The notes: generated by a model not told the origin, from the letters alone. A stretch of DNA of 64,000 nucleotides from Mongoliibacter ruber (GCF_003003005.1 NZ_PVTR01000001.1:203108-267107), one strand, 5' to 3'; shown: positions 28,174 to 37,444, counted from the first letter of the stretch. A program made the numbers and translations.

Positions 28174-28620
28174 ATGGCCCTCAAGAAAGGAACAAAAGCA
28201 CCGGACTTCACACTTTCGTCTACTTCAGGAGAAAAGTTCACTTTAAGTCAAGATTGCAAAGATCAAGCCTGCATCATCTACTTTTATCCAAAAGATTTCA
28301 CCAAAGTGTGCAGCAAAGAAGCCTGTGATTTCAGGGATCAATTTGCAGCATTCAGGGCCTTAGACATTCCAATTTATGGCATCAGTCGGGATGATATGAA
28401 AACCCATATCAGGTTTAAAGAAGAATATAGCTTGCCTTTTGACCTTTTAAGTGATTTGGATGGTAGGGTTTGCAAATCTTACGATGCATTGATACCTATT
28501 GTGAAGATGCCAAAAAGGATCACCTACTTTTTAGACAAAAACCATATTGTGGCAGGAGTATATGCTGACATGTTTGAATCAAAGGCACATGTGGAAGAGA
28601 TGTTGAAGCTGATCAAATGA
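28174..28620 (+). CDS. bcp: peroxiredoxin, BCP/PrxQ type
   Basis: Thiol peroxidase reducing hydroperoxides. 148 residues, thioredoxin fold, KGTKAPDFTLSSTSGEKFTL at the start, the peroxidatic Cys C46 and resolving Cys C51 in PKDFTKVCSKEACDFRD, GISRDDMKTHIRFKEEYSL and FDLLSDLDGRVCKSY. The two-Cys spacing (five residues) is that of the bacterioferritin-comigratory class. Confidence 0.93.
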   Translation: MALKKGTKAPDFTLSSTSGEKFTLSQDCKDQACIIYFYPKDFTKVCSKEACDFRDQFAAFRALDIPIYGISRDDMKTHIRFKEEYSLPFDLLSDLDGRVCKSYDALIPIVKMPKRITYFLDKNHIVAGVYADMFESKAHVEEMLKLIK

Positions 28621-28707
28621 AGATATACCCAGTAGTACGGATATAGAAATACAGTTTTCAGGGTATTTCCTCTACTTCTGACATTCGTGAACTTTGTTAA
28701 AAAAAAC

Positions 28708-29157
28708 ATGAAAAAGTTCACAACAATTATCCTACTGTCGCTTCTCATTATGTCCATGTCTCTTTCGTCTTGTGACAACGATGATTCACCAAACGGAAAC
28801 TACAATGTTGAAGCACAAATCGATGGTACAGCCTGGAAGGGTTCTGGTAATTCACAGGTAGTAGCTGTCGCCGGAATCACTAGCACAAGTATAGCTGCCG
28901 GAGCTTCAGACAGGTCCGCTTTTTCCATTACCATTATGGATGACAAGCCTGGCAATTACCCTCTTGCTAATGTGGCCAGTTATACAGATTCAAACCAAAC
29001 TGTTTACATGGCTACTTCAGGGAGTATGGTTATCACCAAATTTGAAGGAAATCAGATTTCTGGAACCTTTAGTTTTACAGCAAGGCCGGCGTTGGGAACA
29101 GGTAATGGCATTACCATAGCTGAAGGGAAATTTACAAATGTGAATGTTAGAAGATAA
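28708..29157 (+). CDS. lipoprotein, DUF6252-like
   Basis: 149 residues with a lipobox (SLSSC, Cys near residue 22) and an Asp/Asn-rich linker. The mature domain has the pattern of a Bacteroidota lipoprotein family (an opening AQIDGTAWKGSG strand, SAFSITIMDDKPGNYPL, SGTFSFTARP near the end). The DUF6252 label is from memory and held loosely. Convergent with, and 5 bp from, the ABC ATPase gene. Confidence 0.65.
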   Translation: MKKFTTIILLSLLIMSMSLSSCDNDDSPNGNYNVEAQIDGTAWKGSGNSQVVAVAGITSTSIAAGASDRSAFSITIMDDKPGNYPLANVASYTDSNQTVYMATSGSMVITKFEGNQISGTFSFTARPALGTGNGITIAEGKFTNVNVRR

Positions 29158-29162
29158 GATAA

Positions 29163-29831
29163 TTAACCCTTTTTGATATCAGATAGGATCTTACCGTCTT
29201 GCATGGTCAAGGTTCTATCTGCCATTTGGGCCAATTCTTGATTATGGGTAACGATTACGAAAGATTGCCCAAAATTTTCCCGTAAGTCAAAAAACAATTC
29301 ATGAAGCGCCTGGGCATTATTCGAATCTAAGTTACCACTAGGTTCATCGGCAAAAACAATCCTAGGATTGTTGATCAGTGCTCTTGCCACCGCCACACGC
29401 TGCTGTTCGCCTCCTGATAGCTCTGAAGGCTTATGTCCTAGTCTAGGATTAAAACCAAGCATTTTAGACAGTTCTGCTGCTCTTTTCCTTAGCTCAGATT
29501 CAGGCTTTCCTGCAATCAGACCTGGAATCAATATATTTTCTTCAGCGGTAAACTCAGGCAATAAATTGTGGAACTGAAAAATAAAACCAATCTGGCTGTT
29601 TCTAAAATCTGCAAGTTTATCCCCTTTAAGTTTAGTGATTAGCGTCTCTCCTATCCACACCTCACCACCATCAGCTTGGTCTAAAGTGCCTAAAATATGA
29701 AGTAGAGTACTTTTACCTGCGCCTGAGGCTCCGACAATAGAAACAACTTCATTTTCAGCAATTTCTACATCTACTCCTTTAAGGACTTGTAATTCCCCGT
29801 AGAACTTTGTGACATCTTTAGCTTTTAGCAT
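29163..29831 (-). CDS. ABC transporter ATP-binding protein (LolD/MacB type)
   Basis: ATPase subunit of a MacB/FtsE/LolD-class exporter, probably lipoprotein release. 222 residues: Walker A GASGAGKST at 34-42, Q-loop FIFQFHNLLPEFTAEEN, signature LSGGEQQRVAVARAL near 138, Walker B RIVFADEPSGNLD and the switch His in VIVTHNQELA. FQFHNLLPEFTAEENILIP is characteristic of LolD. The permease is not adjacent. Confidence 0.92.
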   Translation of the reverse strand: MLKAKDVTKFYGELQVLKGVDVEIAENEVVSIVGASGAGKSTLLHILGTLDQADGGEVWIGETLITKLKGDKLADFRNSQIGFIFQFHNLLPEFTAEENILIPGLIAGKPESELRKRAAELSKMLGFNPRLGHKPSELSGGEQQRVAVARALINNPRIVFADEPSGNLDSNNAQALHELFFDLRENFGQSFVIVTHNQELAQMADRTLTMQDGKILSDIKKG

Positions 29832-29919
29832 GTATTTTTAAACTGGTGTGATGAGAATTATAAACTTAGACAAGACCGCGCAAAAATGCCATTTATTTCC
29901 CAAAAAGAGCTAAGCTTAA

Positions 29920-29951
29920 TTTGAAAAATCAATATGTAGGGCTTAACTTCG
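29920..29951 (+). promoter_or_regulatory. candidate Bacteroidota-type promoter of sucC
   Basis: TTTG at 29920-29923 and TAACTTCG at 29944-29951 (one mismatch to TAnnTTTG), spaced by 20 nt and ending 19 bp before the sucC start. Confidence 0.45.
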
Positions 29952-29970
29952 GGCAAAAATTTTCTCAAGG

Positions 29971-31182
29971 ATGAACATACACGAATATCAAGCAAAAGAA
30001 CTTTTGAAAAGCTACGGTGTGAGAATTCAGGAGGGTATCGTCGCAGATAGCCCTGAAACTTCCCTTAAAGCAGCAAAAAAACTTAATGCAGAAACAGGAA
30101 CTTCCTGGTACGTAATCAAAGCCCAAATTCACGCAGGTGGTCGAGGTAAAGGTAAAGTAAAGGAAACCGGTTCAAACGGTGTAGTCCTTGCCAAATCACT
30201 CGAAGAGGTGTCTGAAAAAGCCAAAAATATCCTTGGAGGAACTTTGGTAACCATACAGACAGGAGAAGAGGGTAAAAAAGTAAATAAGATTTTGATCGCT
30301 CAAGATGTCTACTATCCAGGTGCTTCTGAGCCAAAAGAATATTACCTTTCAATCTTACTTGATAGAGCCAAAGGTTGTAATGTGATCATGGCTTCTACAG
30401 AAGGTGGAATGGATATAGAAGAAGTAGCTGAAAAAACACCTGAAAAAATCATAAAAGAATGGGTAGATCCTAAAGTAGGTTTGCAGGGATTCCAAGCTAG
30501 AAAAGTCGCTTTCAAACTTGGCCTTGAAGGTAATGCTTTCAAGGAAATGGTGAAATTTATCAATTCTTTGTATAACGCTTACATAGGTTCTGATGCTTCT
30601 CAATTTGAGATCAACCCGGTTCTTAAAACTTCAGATGACAAAATCTTAGCCGTAGATGCTAAGGTAAATATTGATGACAATGCCCTTTACAGACACAAGG
30701 ATTTGGCTGAGTTGAGAGATTTGGCAGAAGAAGATCCTTTGGAAGTAGAAGCAGCTAAGTCTGACCTCAACTATGTCAAGCTTGACGGAAACGTAGGCTG
30801 TATGGTAAATGGTGCAGGTTTAGCAATGGCTACCATGGATATGATCAAGCTTTCAGGTGGTGAGCCTGCCAACTTCCTAGATGTAGGTGGTGGTGCAAAT
30901 GCCACAACAGTGGAAGCTGGTTTTAGAATCATCCTACAAGACCCTAACGTAAAAGCCATATTGATCAATGTATTTGGCGGAATTGTAAGATGTGACAGAA
31001 TAGCCAATGGTGTAGTTGAAGCATACAAGTCAATTGGAGACATTCCAGTTCCTATCATTGTAAGACTTCAAGGTACCAATGCTGAAGAAGGTGCAAAAAT
31101 CATAGATGAATCAGGACTTAAAGTTTCCTCAGCCATTACTTTGGCAGAAGCTGCTGCCAAAGTGAAGGAAGCAATTTCATAA
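29971..31182 (+). CDS. sucC: succinate-CoA ligase (ADP-forming) beta subunit
   Basis: TCA-cycle enzyme subunit with an ATP-grasp domain and a ligase-CoA domain. 403 residues, near family length. [17 protein letters not shown] at the start, [16 protein letters not shown] near 50, [20 protein letters not shown], and the succinate-binding [17 protein letters not shown] with [17 protein letters not shown]. The alpha subunit gene is not in the window. A tRNA-Arg gene follows 33 bp after the stop. Confidence 0.97.
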   Translation: MNIHEYQAKELLKSYGVRIQEGIVADSPETSLKAAKKLNAETGTSWYVIKAQIHAGGRGKGKVKETGSNGVVLAKSLEEVSEKAKNILGGTLVTIQTGEEGKKVNKILIAQDVYYPGASEPKEYYLSILLDRAKGCNVIMASTEGGMDIEEVAEKTPEKIIKEWVDPKVGLQGFQARKVAFKLGLEGNAFKEMVKFINSLYNAYIGSDASQFEINPVLKTSDDKILAVDAKVNIDDNALYRHKDLAELRDLAEEDPLEVEAAKSDLNYVKLDGNVGCMVNGAGLAMATMDMIKLSGGEPANFLDVGGGANATTVEAGFRIILQDPNVKAILINVFGGIVRCDRIANGVVEAYKSIGDIPVPIIVRLQGTNAEEGAKIIDESGLKVSSAITLAEAAAKVKEAIS

Positions 31183-31215
31183 TTATTGGACTAAGGGACC
31201 TTCCCTTAGTCTTTC

Positions 31216-31289
31216 GCACTCGTAGTTCAACTGGATAGAATATCAGATTTCGGCTCTGAGGGTTGAGGGTTCGAATCCTTCCGAGTGCA
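31216..31289 (+). tRNA. tRNA-Arg (anticodon TCG)
   Basis: Full cloverleaf: acceptor GCACTCG pairs with CGAGTGC, the anticodon stem TCAGA/TCTGA encloses loop TTTCGGC (anticodon TCG, reading CGA), and the T arm is GAGGG-TTCGAAT-CCTTC. Discriminator base A; CCA is not encoded. The integrase gene begins 105 bp downstream, so the 3' half of this tRNA is the probable attachment site of the island. Confidence 0.95.
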
Positions 31290-31294
31290 CAAAA

Positions 31295-31326
31295 CCGCCT
31301 TTAAACAGCTTTAAAGGCGGATTTTT
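31295..31326 (+). terminator. terminator after tRNA-Arg
   Basis: An 11-bp perfect stem (CCGCCTTTAAA / TTTAAAGGCGG), CAGC loop and six T, starting 6 bp after the tRNA. Confidence 0.9.
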
Positions 31327-31337
31327 TCATTCTGAAA

Positions 31338-31369
31338 CAGATTTTGAAACAGTAACTGTTCAAAATCTG
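31338..31369. promoter_or_regulatory. 32-bp near-perfect palindrome upstream of int
   Basis: CAGATTTTGAA (31338-31348) is the exact inverse of TTCAAAATCTG (31359-31369), and the centre ACAGT-A-ACTGT is itself palindromic. GAAACAG occurs twice directly (31333 and 31346). It ends 24 bp before the int start and could be a repressor or excisionase site, or a recombination arm site. Confidence 0.6.
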
Positions 31370-31393
31370 GGTTTAATCGGTCGCAAGACCACC

Positions 31394-32563
31394 ATGACAG
31401 TGGAACTCGGAAAGCCAGTTTTTCCCTACAAATTGGCACACCTTAATGACGCAAATGGCGACATCTCTAAAAGGTGGTGCATTAGTTTTCATGTTTATTC
31501 TACTGTAGAGAATAATCTTATCAGAAAACAACTTTGGATCTCGGCAAAGATCAAAAACAAACAAGAGCGGTACCGCATTGCCAAAAAGCAAATTGCCCAG
31601 ATCAATGCTCTCCTTGCTGAAGGGTATCATGTCGGGCAGGAACCGGCGAAGAAAGAAAAGGTCAATGGATCATTGCTTACCTGGTTGGAAGCTTTTGACT
31701 GGGTGTATGATCACCGTGAACCCAATCTCCGGAAAAGGTCCATCCAATCGCTCGAACTCATCAGAAAAGAACTTAAACTCTTTCTGCAAGAGCGTAAACA
31801 GGAAAACCTTGCTTTGGTGTTGGTTGATCATGCAATCTGTGATGCATACATGCAGTGGATCCGTAAAAGAAGAAAACTGGGAAATTCCAGTTACAATAAC
31901 AACCTGACCTACCTCAAGATCAATTTCAATTACCTGGTCAAAAATCAAAAGTTGCTCGTCAATCCTGCCAAGGCAATCGCACCACTGAAAATAGAAGAGC
32001 CGGCAGTATATAGCTTTCCCAAGGAAGTAAAACTCAATTTGATGAAAGCTTACGAAGAGGAAGAGCCCCCACTGAAAATTTTTGCCCAATTTATTTATTA
32101 CACTTTCATCAGACCGGGAGAGCTGAGGAGGCTGAAAGTTCGTGATGTGTTAGAAAAAACGATCAACATACCCGGTACAGCCTCGAAAAATAGAAGATCA
32201 GAGCATGTTATTATTTCTCCTGCTATGGAGAGGCTATTGGTAAAACTTAAAGTCAGGGAATTTCCGCCCAATTATTTTTTGATTGGGCCTGAAGGAATTC
32301 CAAGCACGAAACAGGTTTACATCAACAATTTTACCCGAAGGCACCTGATCATACGAAAAAAGCTAGGGCTGATATCCGAATACACATTGTACTGTTGGAA
32401 GCATACCGGTGTAGTGGATACCTATCAGGCCACGCTTGATATTGAGTTTGTCAGTCGTCAGTGTCGTCATTCGAGCCTTGATATGACAAAGCGCTATCTG
32501 CGGGGTTTGGGTCTTTTGCCTGAATATCCTCGGCAGCAGTTTCTGCCTGATCTGGGTCTTTGA
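31394..32563 (+). CDS. int: tyrosine-type site-specific integrase
   Basis: 389-residue phage integrase. A SAM-like core-binding domain (about 92-190) precedes the catalytic domain. Catalytic residues: R240 in FIRPGELRRL, a Lys/Arg cluster at 265-268, box II YCWKHTGV with K336-H337 where many integrases have Arg-His, H359 in CRHSSLDMTKRYL and the nucleophile Y368. The Lys for Arg change is common in Bacteroidota integrases as far as I recall. It is the only phage-type gene on the plus strand at this end and reads inward from tRNA-Arg. Its last 113 bp are antisense to the next gene. Confidence 0.95.
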   Translation: MTVELGKPVFPYKLAHLNDANGDISKRWCISFHVYSTVENNLIRKQLWISAKIKNKQERYRIAKKQIAQINALLAEGYHVGQEPAKKEKVNGSLLTWLEAFDWVYDHREPNLRKRSIQSLELIRKELKLFLQERKQENLALVLVDHAICDAYMQWIRKRRKLGNSSYNNNLTYLKINFNYLVKNQKLLVNPAKAIAPLKIEEPAVYSFPKEVKLNLMKAYEEEEPPLKIFAQFIYYTFIRPGELRRLKVRDVLEKTINIPGTASKNRRSEHVIISPAMERLLVKLKVREFPPNYFLIGPEGIPSTKQVYINNFTRRHLIIRKKLGLISEYTLYCWKHTGVVDTYQATLDIEFVSRQCRHSSLDMTKRYLRGLGLLPEYPRQQFLPDLGL

Positions 32564-32681
32564 TCTTCCAAAGGTTGTAGATGATGGAAGCTGCACGGTA
32601 ATGCGTGGCATTGCCGTAGTCCAGATCCAGTTCAAAATTTTCGTTGACAGCTACCAGCTGATTTTGTGTCAGTATGGACAT
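32451..32681 (-). CDS. small acidic phage protein, hypothetical
   Basis: 76 residues. The first 42 look like a normal folded protein (LTQNQLVAVNENFELDLDYG); the acidic tail (rich in Asp, Ala and Gln) is encoded by DNA antisense to the catalytic 3' end of int. It may end the leftward accessory transcript. No family recognised; the overlap makes the annotation less certain. Confidence 0.5.
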   Translation of the reverse strand: MSILTQNQLVAVNENFELDLDYGNATHYRAASIIYNLWKIKDPDQAETAAEDIQAKDPNPADSALSYQGSNDDTDD

Positions 32682-32703
32682 AAGAAGAGGGGTTAATGGT
32701 GGT

Positions 32704-32808
32704 GCTGTTCTTACTACGCAATGCGCAAAAGACGTAGGACTTCCACCTACGCTCCATCAACCCCAATACTGGGGTCTTGCGCATTGCATTTTGGTTAATA
32801 AGAACAGC
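32704..32808. repeat. nested palindromic element with two internal hairpins
   Basis: The outer arms GCTGTTCTTA (32704-32713) and TAAGAACAGC (32799-32808) are perfect inverses. The second arms GCAATGCGCAA (32718-32728) and TTGCGCATTGC (32777-32787) are also perfect. Inside are two small hairpins, CGTAGG...CCTACG (32733-32751) and CCCCA...TGGGG (32761-32774). Folded, this is a 105-nt multibranch structure between two minus-strand genes. It may be a structured RNA, a MITE/REP-like element or a DNA cruciform. Confidence 0.75.
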
Positions 32809-32824
32809 GTTGTAAAGATACGGA

Positions 32825-33604
32825 TTAGCGCATTTTAAGAAAGCATTTGGCAGTAATCCTGGTCTTTTCCTCAAAATCATCCTCTATTTCAGGATCAAAG
32901 TCTTCAGGGTCTTCTTCGGGGAAAAAGAGTTTGGTGAGAAGCTCGTTAAATGTGGGCCACTTCCAGTCATTATTACGGGAATTTATTATAGCAACAATAG
33001 GTGCTCCTTCTACCATAAGACAGTGAAAATTTTTGTTGAAGATTGACATTTTATAGTCGTTTCTCAGAAAATCGGCCTTTATTGCCCTCCCAAGAAAATC
33101 CATATTAAAGGCTACAAGCATTTTGACCGGACGCATATCATTAAGAAAGGCTGAGTATTTTTCCGAATTATTAAGTTGGGTTTTTCTAAAATCAAAAAAG
33201 CGGTGATTTACATATTTGAAAGATTCATCAAAAAGGTAATAGCCTAATTTTGAGACTTCAGGCCAGCTTTCAAATTGATATGATGCGGATTCATAGTCCT
33301 CTGGATCATTTTCCAGTTCAATATTTAGTACTGCATAATAAGCCTTTTGTCCTTCGCTTTTTTCAAAATTACTTTCAAGGTCAACTTTTCTTTTCGGTAC
33401 TGCACGTTTTTGGGGAAGTTCCTTTTTACCCGCTTGGTAGTAATAGGTACCATTCTTATTGATAAATGGTGTTTTTTGAGAAGTAAGAATTTGATCTTTA
33501 ATAAATTTAAGATTTGCTTCTTGCTTATTTTTTTCAAAAATATTCAAAACGAACAAGAAGAGGATGAAACCTGTCGAGATAAGAAATAAAATAACATATG
33601 CCAT
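32825..33604 (-). CDS. membrane-anchored hypothetical phage protein
   Basis: 259 residues: one N-terminal transmembrane helix (MAYVILFLISTGFILFLFVL) and a soluble domain with WPEVSKLGYYLFDESFKYVN, MRPVKMLVAFNMDFLGRAIK and LMVEGAPIVAIINSR, ending in an acidic tail. No family recognised. The ATG at 33604 gives the anchor; the longer frame from 33742 runs into the upstream lipoprotein gene. With the lipoprotein upstream it may be a lysogenic-conversion pair, as both would sit in the envelope. Confidence 0.6.
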   Translation of the reverse strand: MAYVILFLISTGFILFLFVLNIFEKNKQEANLKFIKDQILTSQKTPFINKNGTYYYQAGKKELPQKRAVPKRKVDLESNFEKSEGQKAYYAVLNIELENDPEDYESASYQFESWPEVSKLGYYLFDESFKYVNHRFFDFRKTQLNNSEKYSAFLNDMRPVKMLVAFNMDFLGRAIKADFLRNDYKMSIFNKNFHCLMVEGAPIVAIINSRNNDWKWPTFNELLTKLFFPEEDPEDFDPEIEDDFEEKTRITAKCFLKMR

Positions 33605-33629
33605 AATTTTAAAATTGAGGTGAACAATA

Positions 33630-33968
33630 TCATTTTTTAAAAAGGTAAAGTGTCTCTTTGCCACGGCCATCCCTTTGGGACAGGAATATTTCATCCTTCG
33701 ACCATGTTTTAATTGTGTAATCTGCCTCCAGATCATCTCCATAGATCAAAAGTCTGGATCCCTTTTTCTCGTACTTTTTGGGAGTGCCGTCTATGATGAT
33801 GCTGTCTTTTTTTACTTCCCAGGCCAAAAAGGGTTTGTCCTCTTCTTCCATTCCAAATTCGGAATTGTAGTCTTGGCTGTAGGCTTGCTTGAGGTAATAA
33901 ATATTCTGTGAAGGGGTGGTATCACAGGAAAAAAGAAGTACTAAAAAGCCGATTAAGATTTTTTTCAT
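33630..33968 (-). CDS. small phage-encoded lipoprotein
   Basis: 112 residues with a lipobox (LVLLFSC, Cys near residue 15) and a compact beta-rich domain (WEVKKDSIIIDGTPKKYEKK, then ILSQRDGRGKETLYLF-like final strands), a lipocalin-like or META-like size. No family recognised. It is 25 bp upstream of a membrane-anchored gene and lies outside the tail operon, a usual position for genes expressed from the prophage. Confidence 0.6.
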   Translation of the reverse strand: MKKILIGFLVLLFSCDTTPSQNIYYLKQAYSQDYNSEFGMEEEDKPFLAWEVKKDSIIIDGTPKKYEKKGSRLLIYGDDLEADYTIKTWSKDEIFLSQRDGRGKETLYLFKK

Positions 33969-33977
33969 TTTTAAAAA

Positions 33978-34019
33978 TAATTAATCCTCCCAAAAAATCA
34001 ATTTTAGGAGGATTAATTA
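33978..34019 (-). terminator. terminator after the tape-measure gene
   Basis: A 13-bp perfect inverted repeat (TAATTAATCCTCC / GGAGGATTAATTA) with a 16-nt loop lies one base after the tape-measure stop, followed on the minus strand by a T run. Confidence 0.75.
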
Positions 34020-34020
34020 T

Positions 34021-37000
34021 TTAGGCCTTATACCTCTTTTTGATCATCTCGGCTTCTTCCTGTATTTTTTCGAATTCGGAGTAGACCAGGTAGGCTTTAA
34101 TCCTCTTGGGCATATTGTCCATTTTGAACACCAACAATCTCAACAATTCCTTTACTTCTGGATCCGAACTGCCTATTCCACCTGAAGCAACTCCAGAGGA
34201 AGTACTTCCCCCATCTACAAAGCCTCTGACCTTATCTTTTCGGATGGATTCAATTGCAGGCAATAGGTTGGCAATGCGGGGATCCTTGGTCAGGATTTCG
34301 GGAACGACATATTCATGTTTGTGGACAAATCCCGCAAACTCCCCAAACTTATCACCAAACCCCATCCCTGCATTATCAGTGCCACCACCTGCCCAGTAAG
34401 ACTTGACGGCAGTGGTGCCCCTTCTTCCTCGGGTAGGTACAGATTGCACATCAGGGGTTTCGGGAGCATCAGGAATGCTGGTCCTGTTGGCTACCCGCAT
34501 GGCGGCATTGATATTACCCAAGATGATACCTGTACCCGCTGCAATCTTGGCAGCCAAGTCGATTGGTGTGAATGAGGTAGCGGAAAACATCTTGATCATA
34601 TTGGCAATCGCCTCGGCACTGCCAATCGCGGCTTTTGCAATGGCCATAGTCTTGTCATACTTGGCGATGTCTCCGGAGAAGTTGGCTACCAAGCCCATTG
34701 TACCCGTAGCCACGGAAGCGAAGTCCATAGCCATCAGCTTTTTGGCTTCATACTTTTCAGCCTCATCCTGTATTTCCTTCTGCCTGTATTTGTCTGCTAG
34801 CTGGCCTAGTGCTTTTTGTCGTTCGGCTATAATTCCCTGTTGGTCAATACCAAACTTGCGGGCAAGTTCAAGTAATATATCATAGTGCTCTTTGATCTTC
34901 AGCTCTGCAAGAGCCCTCTCTTCCATAGTGGCCTCGCGGATCTTCTTTTCAGCGTCCAGCTTTTCCTGCGCTTCCTGTTCACGGTGCTTCTTATCAATTT
35001 CGCCAATCTCAAGGTTTCGCATTTCAGCGAGTTCTTTCAGACGGTTGATGAATTCCTGTTCCGAGATTACCTTATTGTCAAAATGGCTGGCAAGTTCGAG
35101 TTCAAGGGCTGCGTATTGGTCTTTAACCTTTGCAATTTCCCTCTCCTCACCTTCCATCTGTGAAAGCTCAAACTCCCGCTTTTTGCTCTCAATGTTTTCC
35201 TTGTATTTTTCCCACAGCTTGCGAAGCTGCTCCATTTTATCTTTGGTCTTCTCTACGGATGGCAATCCGTCTGAAGTAGTGGTCTCTACAGGGTCGTCGG
35301 GGATATCAAAATCACCTCCTGAACCTGTCGCTGCATCCATTGTGATTCCAAGACGTTCTATAAGCCGTTCTCTTTCAGTAATCAACATATTGGAATCTTC
35401 ATCCAGCTTATTGTTGATCTCTATGTTGGTGCGATACTCTGCGAGTAGGTTGCTGAGCTTGGCGGTAGTACCCAAAAGCTTACCATCCCTACCTTCACGT
35501 AGGTTATCATAAGATTGGGCCCGTGCAAATAATGTCTGTGCCTGATCCTCCAAGCTGAGACCTTCAAATATTTTTAGATTGAATTTTTCAGCAACCTTAA
35601 GCATTTCCTCCCTGAGATGATCCTCGGCTTTGAGCATATTCATCCTTGCTCTAGCGGTATTCTCCGCAGCTGATTGAATCTTTTCGTCTTGCTCCTGTAA
35701 GATGATTTTATTGACCAACTGGTCATTGACAAGTTTGATCGCTTCACCAAGTTTCTTGTTGGATACCTTCTCAGCATTTAGATTTCCCAGGTAGGCCGGA
35801 TATTTTTCCTGAAGATTCTTGATCAGCTTGATCCTATCTTCAGTGCCGGTATTGGTAGAGATAATCTGCAAATACATTTTGTTAAGCTCAATCCGCTCTT
35901 CCTGAATTTTCTGGCTGATGGGTATTTTTATCCATCTCGCCCAAGCACCTACAAACTCATTCAGCCCATTCATCACCTCTGAATTGACAAAAAGACCTGC
36001 CATCCATTTTTGAATCTTGGCAAGGTTGGCTGCCATATTCTCATTTTTGAGATTGTATTCATTTACTACTGATGTGCCTTCTCTGAAAGCGGCATTGGCT
36101 ATTTCCTGCTGTTTTCTTAAGGTTTCGGTATTGTTGGCCAATGTACCCAAGACACCCACTACCCTACCGCCATCTTGTTTCAAGTCACCCAGTGTGGAAG
36201 CAAGATCCGTGATACCGGCAGAATTGTCCTTCACCCCTTCGAGCATTCGTATAAATGCCTCGTTGGCGTCTGTATTCAAAAGGTCCACAAAGTCCTTCAC
36301 CTCCATTTTGGCATATTTGGCATATTGGTCAGCGTTTTTTGCCATGCCGATAAATAGCTTGGACAGTGCTGTAGAAGATACTTCGGAAGTTTGTCCTAAA
36401 CTGTCAAGCGTAGCTCCAAGGCCTAGTACATTCTCAATGCTGATTTTGGCAAGTGGAGCAATACCACCCATCCTTTTGGTGAACTCCACCAGGTATCCTT
36501 CGTTGGCCGTGGAAGCCATGCCGAGTTCGTTGATGGCAGAACCGACCTTCAAGAGTGCCTGCTCTATGCCAAATTCCTTTGTCACGCCAAAAGTACTGGT
36601 CAGTTTACCCAACTGTCGCATGACCTTTTCCGGATCTCCAAGCTGATCACCAAGGGACACGTTGATTTTGTCAGCTGCATTGACAAACCCCTCGATGTCT
36701 TTGATGGATTGGAGTCCAAGACGACCTGCTATTTCTGCAAGACCACGGAGTTCAGACCTCGCAGTCCTGGTGTCCATGTTGCGCAGGGTATTGTTGAGCT
36801 TAGTGAGTTCCTGATCTGTAAGACCTGTTGTTTTTTGGACATCGGACAATTCATCGGATAACTTGGCAGAGCCTTGGACCATAGATTGAACCTGTCCCAT
36901 AAATGCTCCGGCGCCCAAATAGCCAATTGCCAGTAATCCAAAAGTGCGGAGCTCTTTGCCCATTTTGTTAAAAAATCCAGCCGTACCGTTCAACTCTGCC

Positions 37001-37356
37001 CTTTGCTGACGGATGGCAACATTTACTTTTTGGATTTCAGCATTCAATTCCCGATACCTTTGCGTGCCTCTGGTGGTGGTATTGGTGAGCTCTGTTCTGA
37101 GGTCGCGCTGATAGCGGGTCAATTGGCCCATTGTCATTCCGGCAAGTCCCAGTTCCTTTCTTACATCGGTGATTCTTTTTTTGACCTCATTTAGTCGCTT
37201 GTTGGCATTTATATAGTCATCCGTTCCCTTCTTGGCTGCCTTCATATCGGAGACTAGCTCTTTGGACTCCATCTCCAGCTTTCCGAGTTCGTTGATGGCC
37301 TGTTTACCATCCACTTCCAGACGGACGCGGGATTTGTCTTCTTTTAATTTGCTCAT
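34021..37356 (-). CDS. phage tail tape-measure protein (TP901 type)
   Basis: 1,111 residues. N-terminal helical region, then the TP901-family core: SAKLSDELSDVQKTTGLTDQ near 170, FVNAADKINVSLGDQL and VLGLGATLDSLGQTSEVSS. A hydrophobic segment near 140-155 (LLAIGYLGAGAFMG), a long coiled coil (about 700-900) and a Gly/Ser-rich tail follow. The length would predict a tail of roughly 160-170 nm by the usual 1.5 Å per residue rule, if the phage is siphovirus-like. The ATG at 37356 is preferred over a TTG at 37380. It lies downstream of the tail-tip genes, which is atypical. Confidence 0.92.
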   Translation of the reverse strand: MSKLKEDKSRVRLEVDGKQAINELGKLEMESKELVSDMKAAKKGTDDYINANKRLNEVKKRITDVRKELGLAGMTMGQLTRYQRDLRTELTNTTTRGTQRYRELNAEIQKVNVAIRQQRAELNGTAGFFNKMGKELRTFGLLAIGYLGAGAFMGQVQSMVQGSAKLSDELSDVQKTTGLTDQELTKLNNTLRNMDTRTARSELRGLAEIAGRLGLQSIKDIEGFVNAADKINVSLGDQLGDPEKVMRQLGKLTSTFGVTKEFGIEQALLKVGSAINELGMASTANEGYLVEFTKRMGGIAPLAKISIENVLGLGATLDSLGQTSEVSSTALSKLFIGMAKNADQYAKYAKMEVKDFVDLLNTDANEAFIRMLEGVKDNSAGITDLASTLGDLKQDGGRVVGVLGTLANNTETLRKQQEIANAAFREGTSVVNEYNLKNENMAANLAKIQKWMAGLFVNSEVMNGLNEFVGAWARWIKIPISQKIQEERIELNKMYLQIISTNTGTEDRIKLIKNLQEKYPAYLGNLNAEKVSNKKLGEAIKLVNDQLVNKIILQEQDEKIQSAAENTARARMNMLKAEDHLREEMLKVAEKFNLKIFEGLSLEDQAQTLFARAQSYDNLREGRDGKLLGTTAKLSNLLAEYRTNIEINNKLDEDSNMLITERERLIERLGITMDAATGSGGDFDIPDDPVETTTSDGLPSVEKTKDKMEQLRKLWEKYKENIESKKREFELSQMEGEEREIAKVKDQYAALELELASHFDNKVISEQEFINRLKELAEMRNLEIGEIDKKHREQEAQEKLDAEKKIREATMEERALAELKIKEHYDILLELARKFGIDQQGIIAERQKALGQLADKYRQKEIQDEAEKYEAKKLMAMDFASVATGTMGLVANFSGDIAKYDKTMAIAKAAIGSAEAIANMIKMFSATSFTPIDLAAKIAAGTGIILGNINAAMRVANRTSIPDAPETPDVQSVPTRGRRGTTAVKSYWAGGGTDNAGMGFGDKFGEFAGFVHKHEYVVPEILTKDPRIANLLPAIESIRKDKVRGFVDGGSTSSGVASGGIGSSDPEVKELLRLLVFKMDNMPKRIKAYLVYSEFEKIQEEAEMIKKRYKA

Positions 37357-37444
37357 GGCTGTTGGTTTAGCTATGGACAAATTCGGGAAGTCGGTTGGGA
37401 GACCTTAGGACAGGGTAAAAGCTGGGAAGTAGGGTTGTAGGAGG

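Noticed and set aside
34892..36646. Long plus-strand frames inside the tape-measure gene
   Set aside because: Ser-rich antisense shadows of a helical, charged gene.
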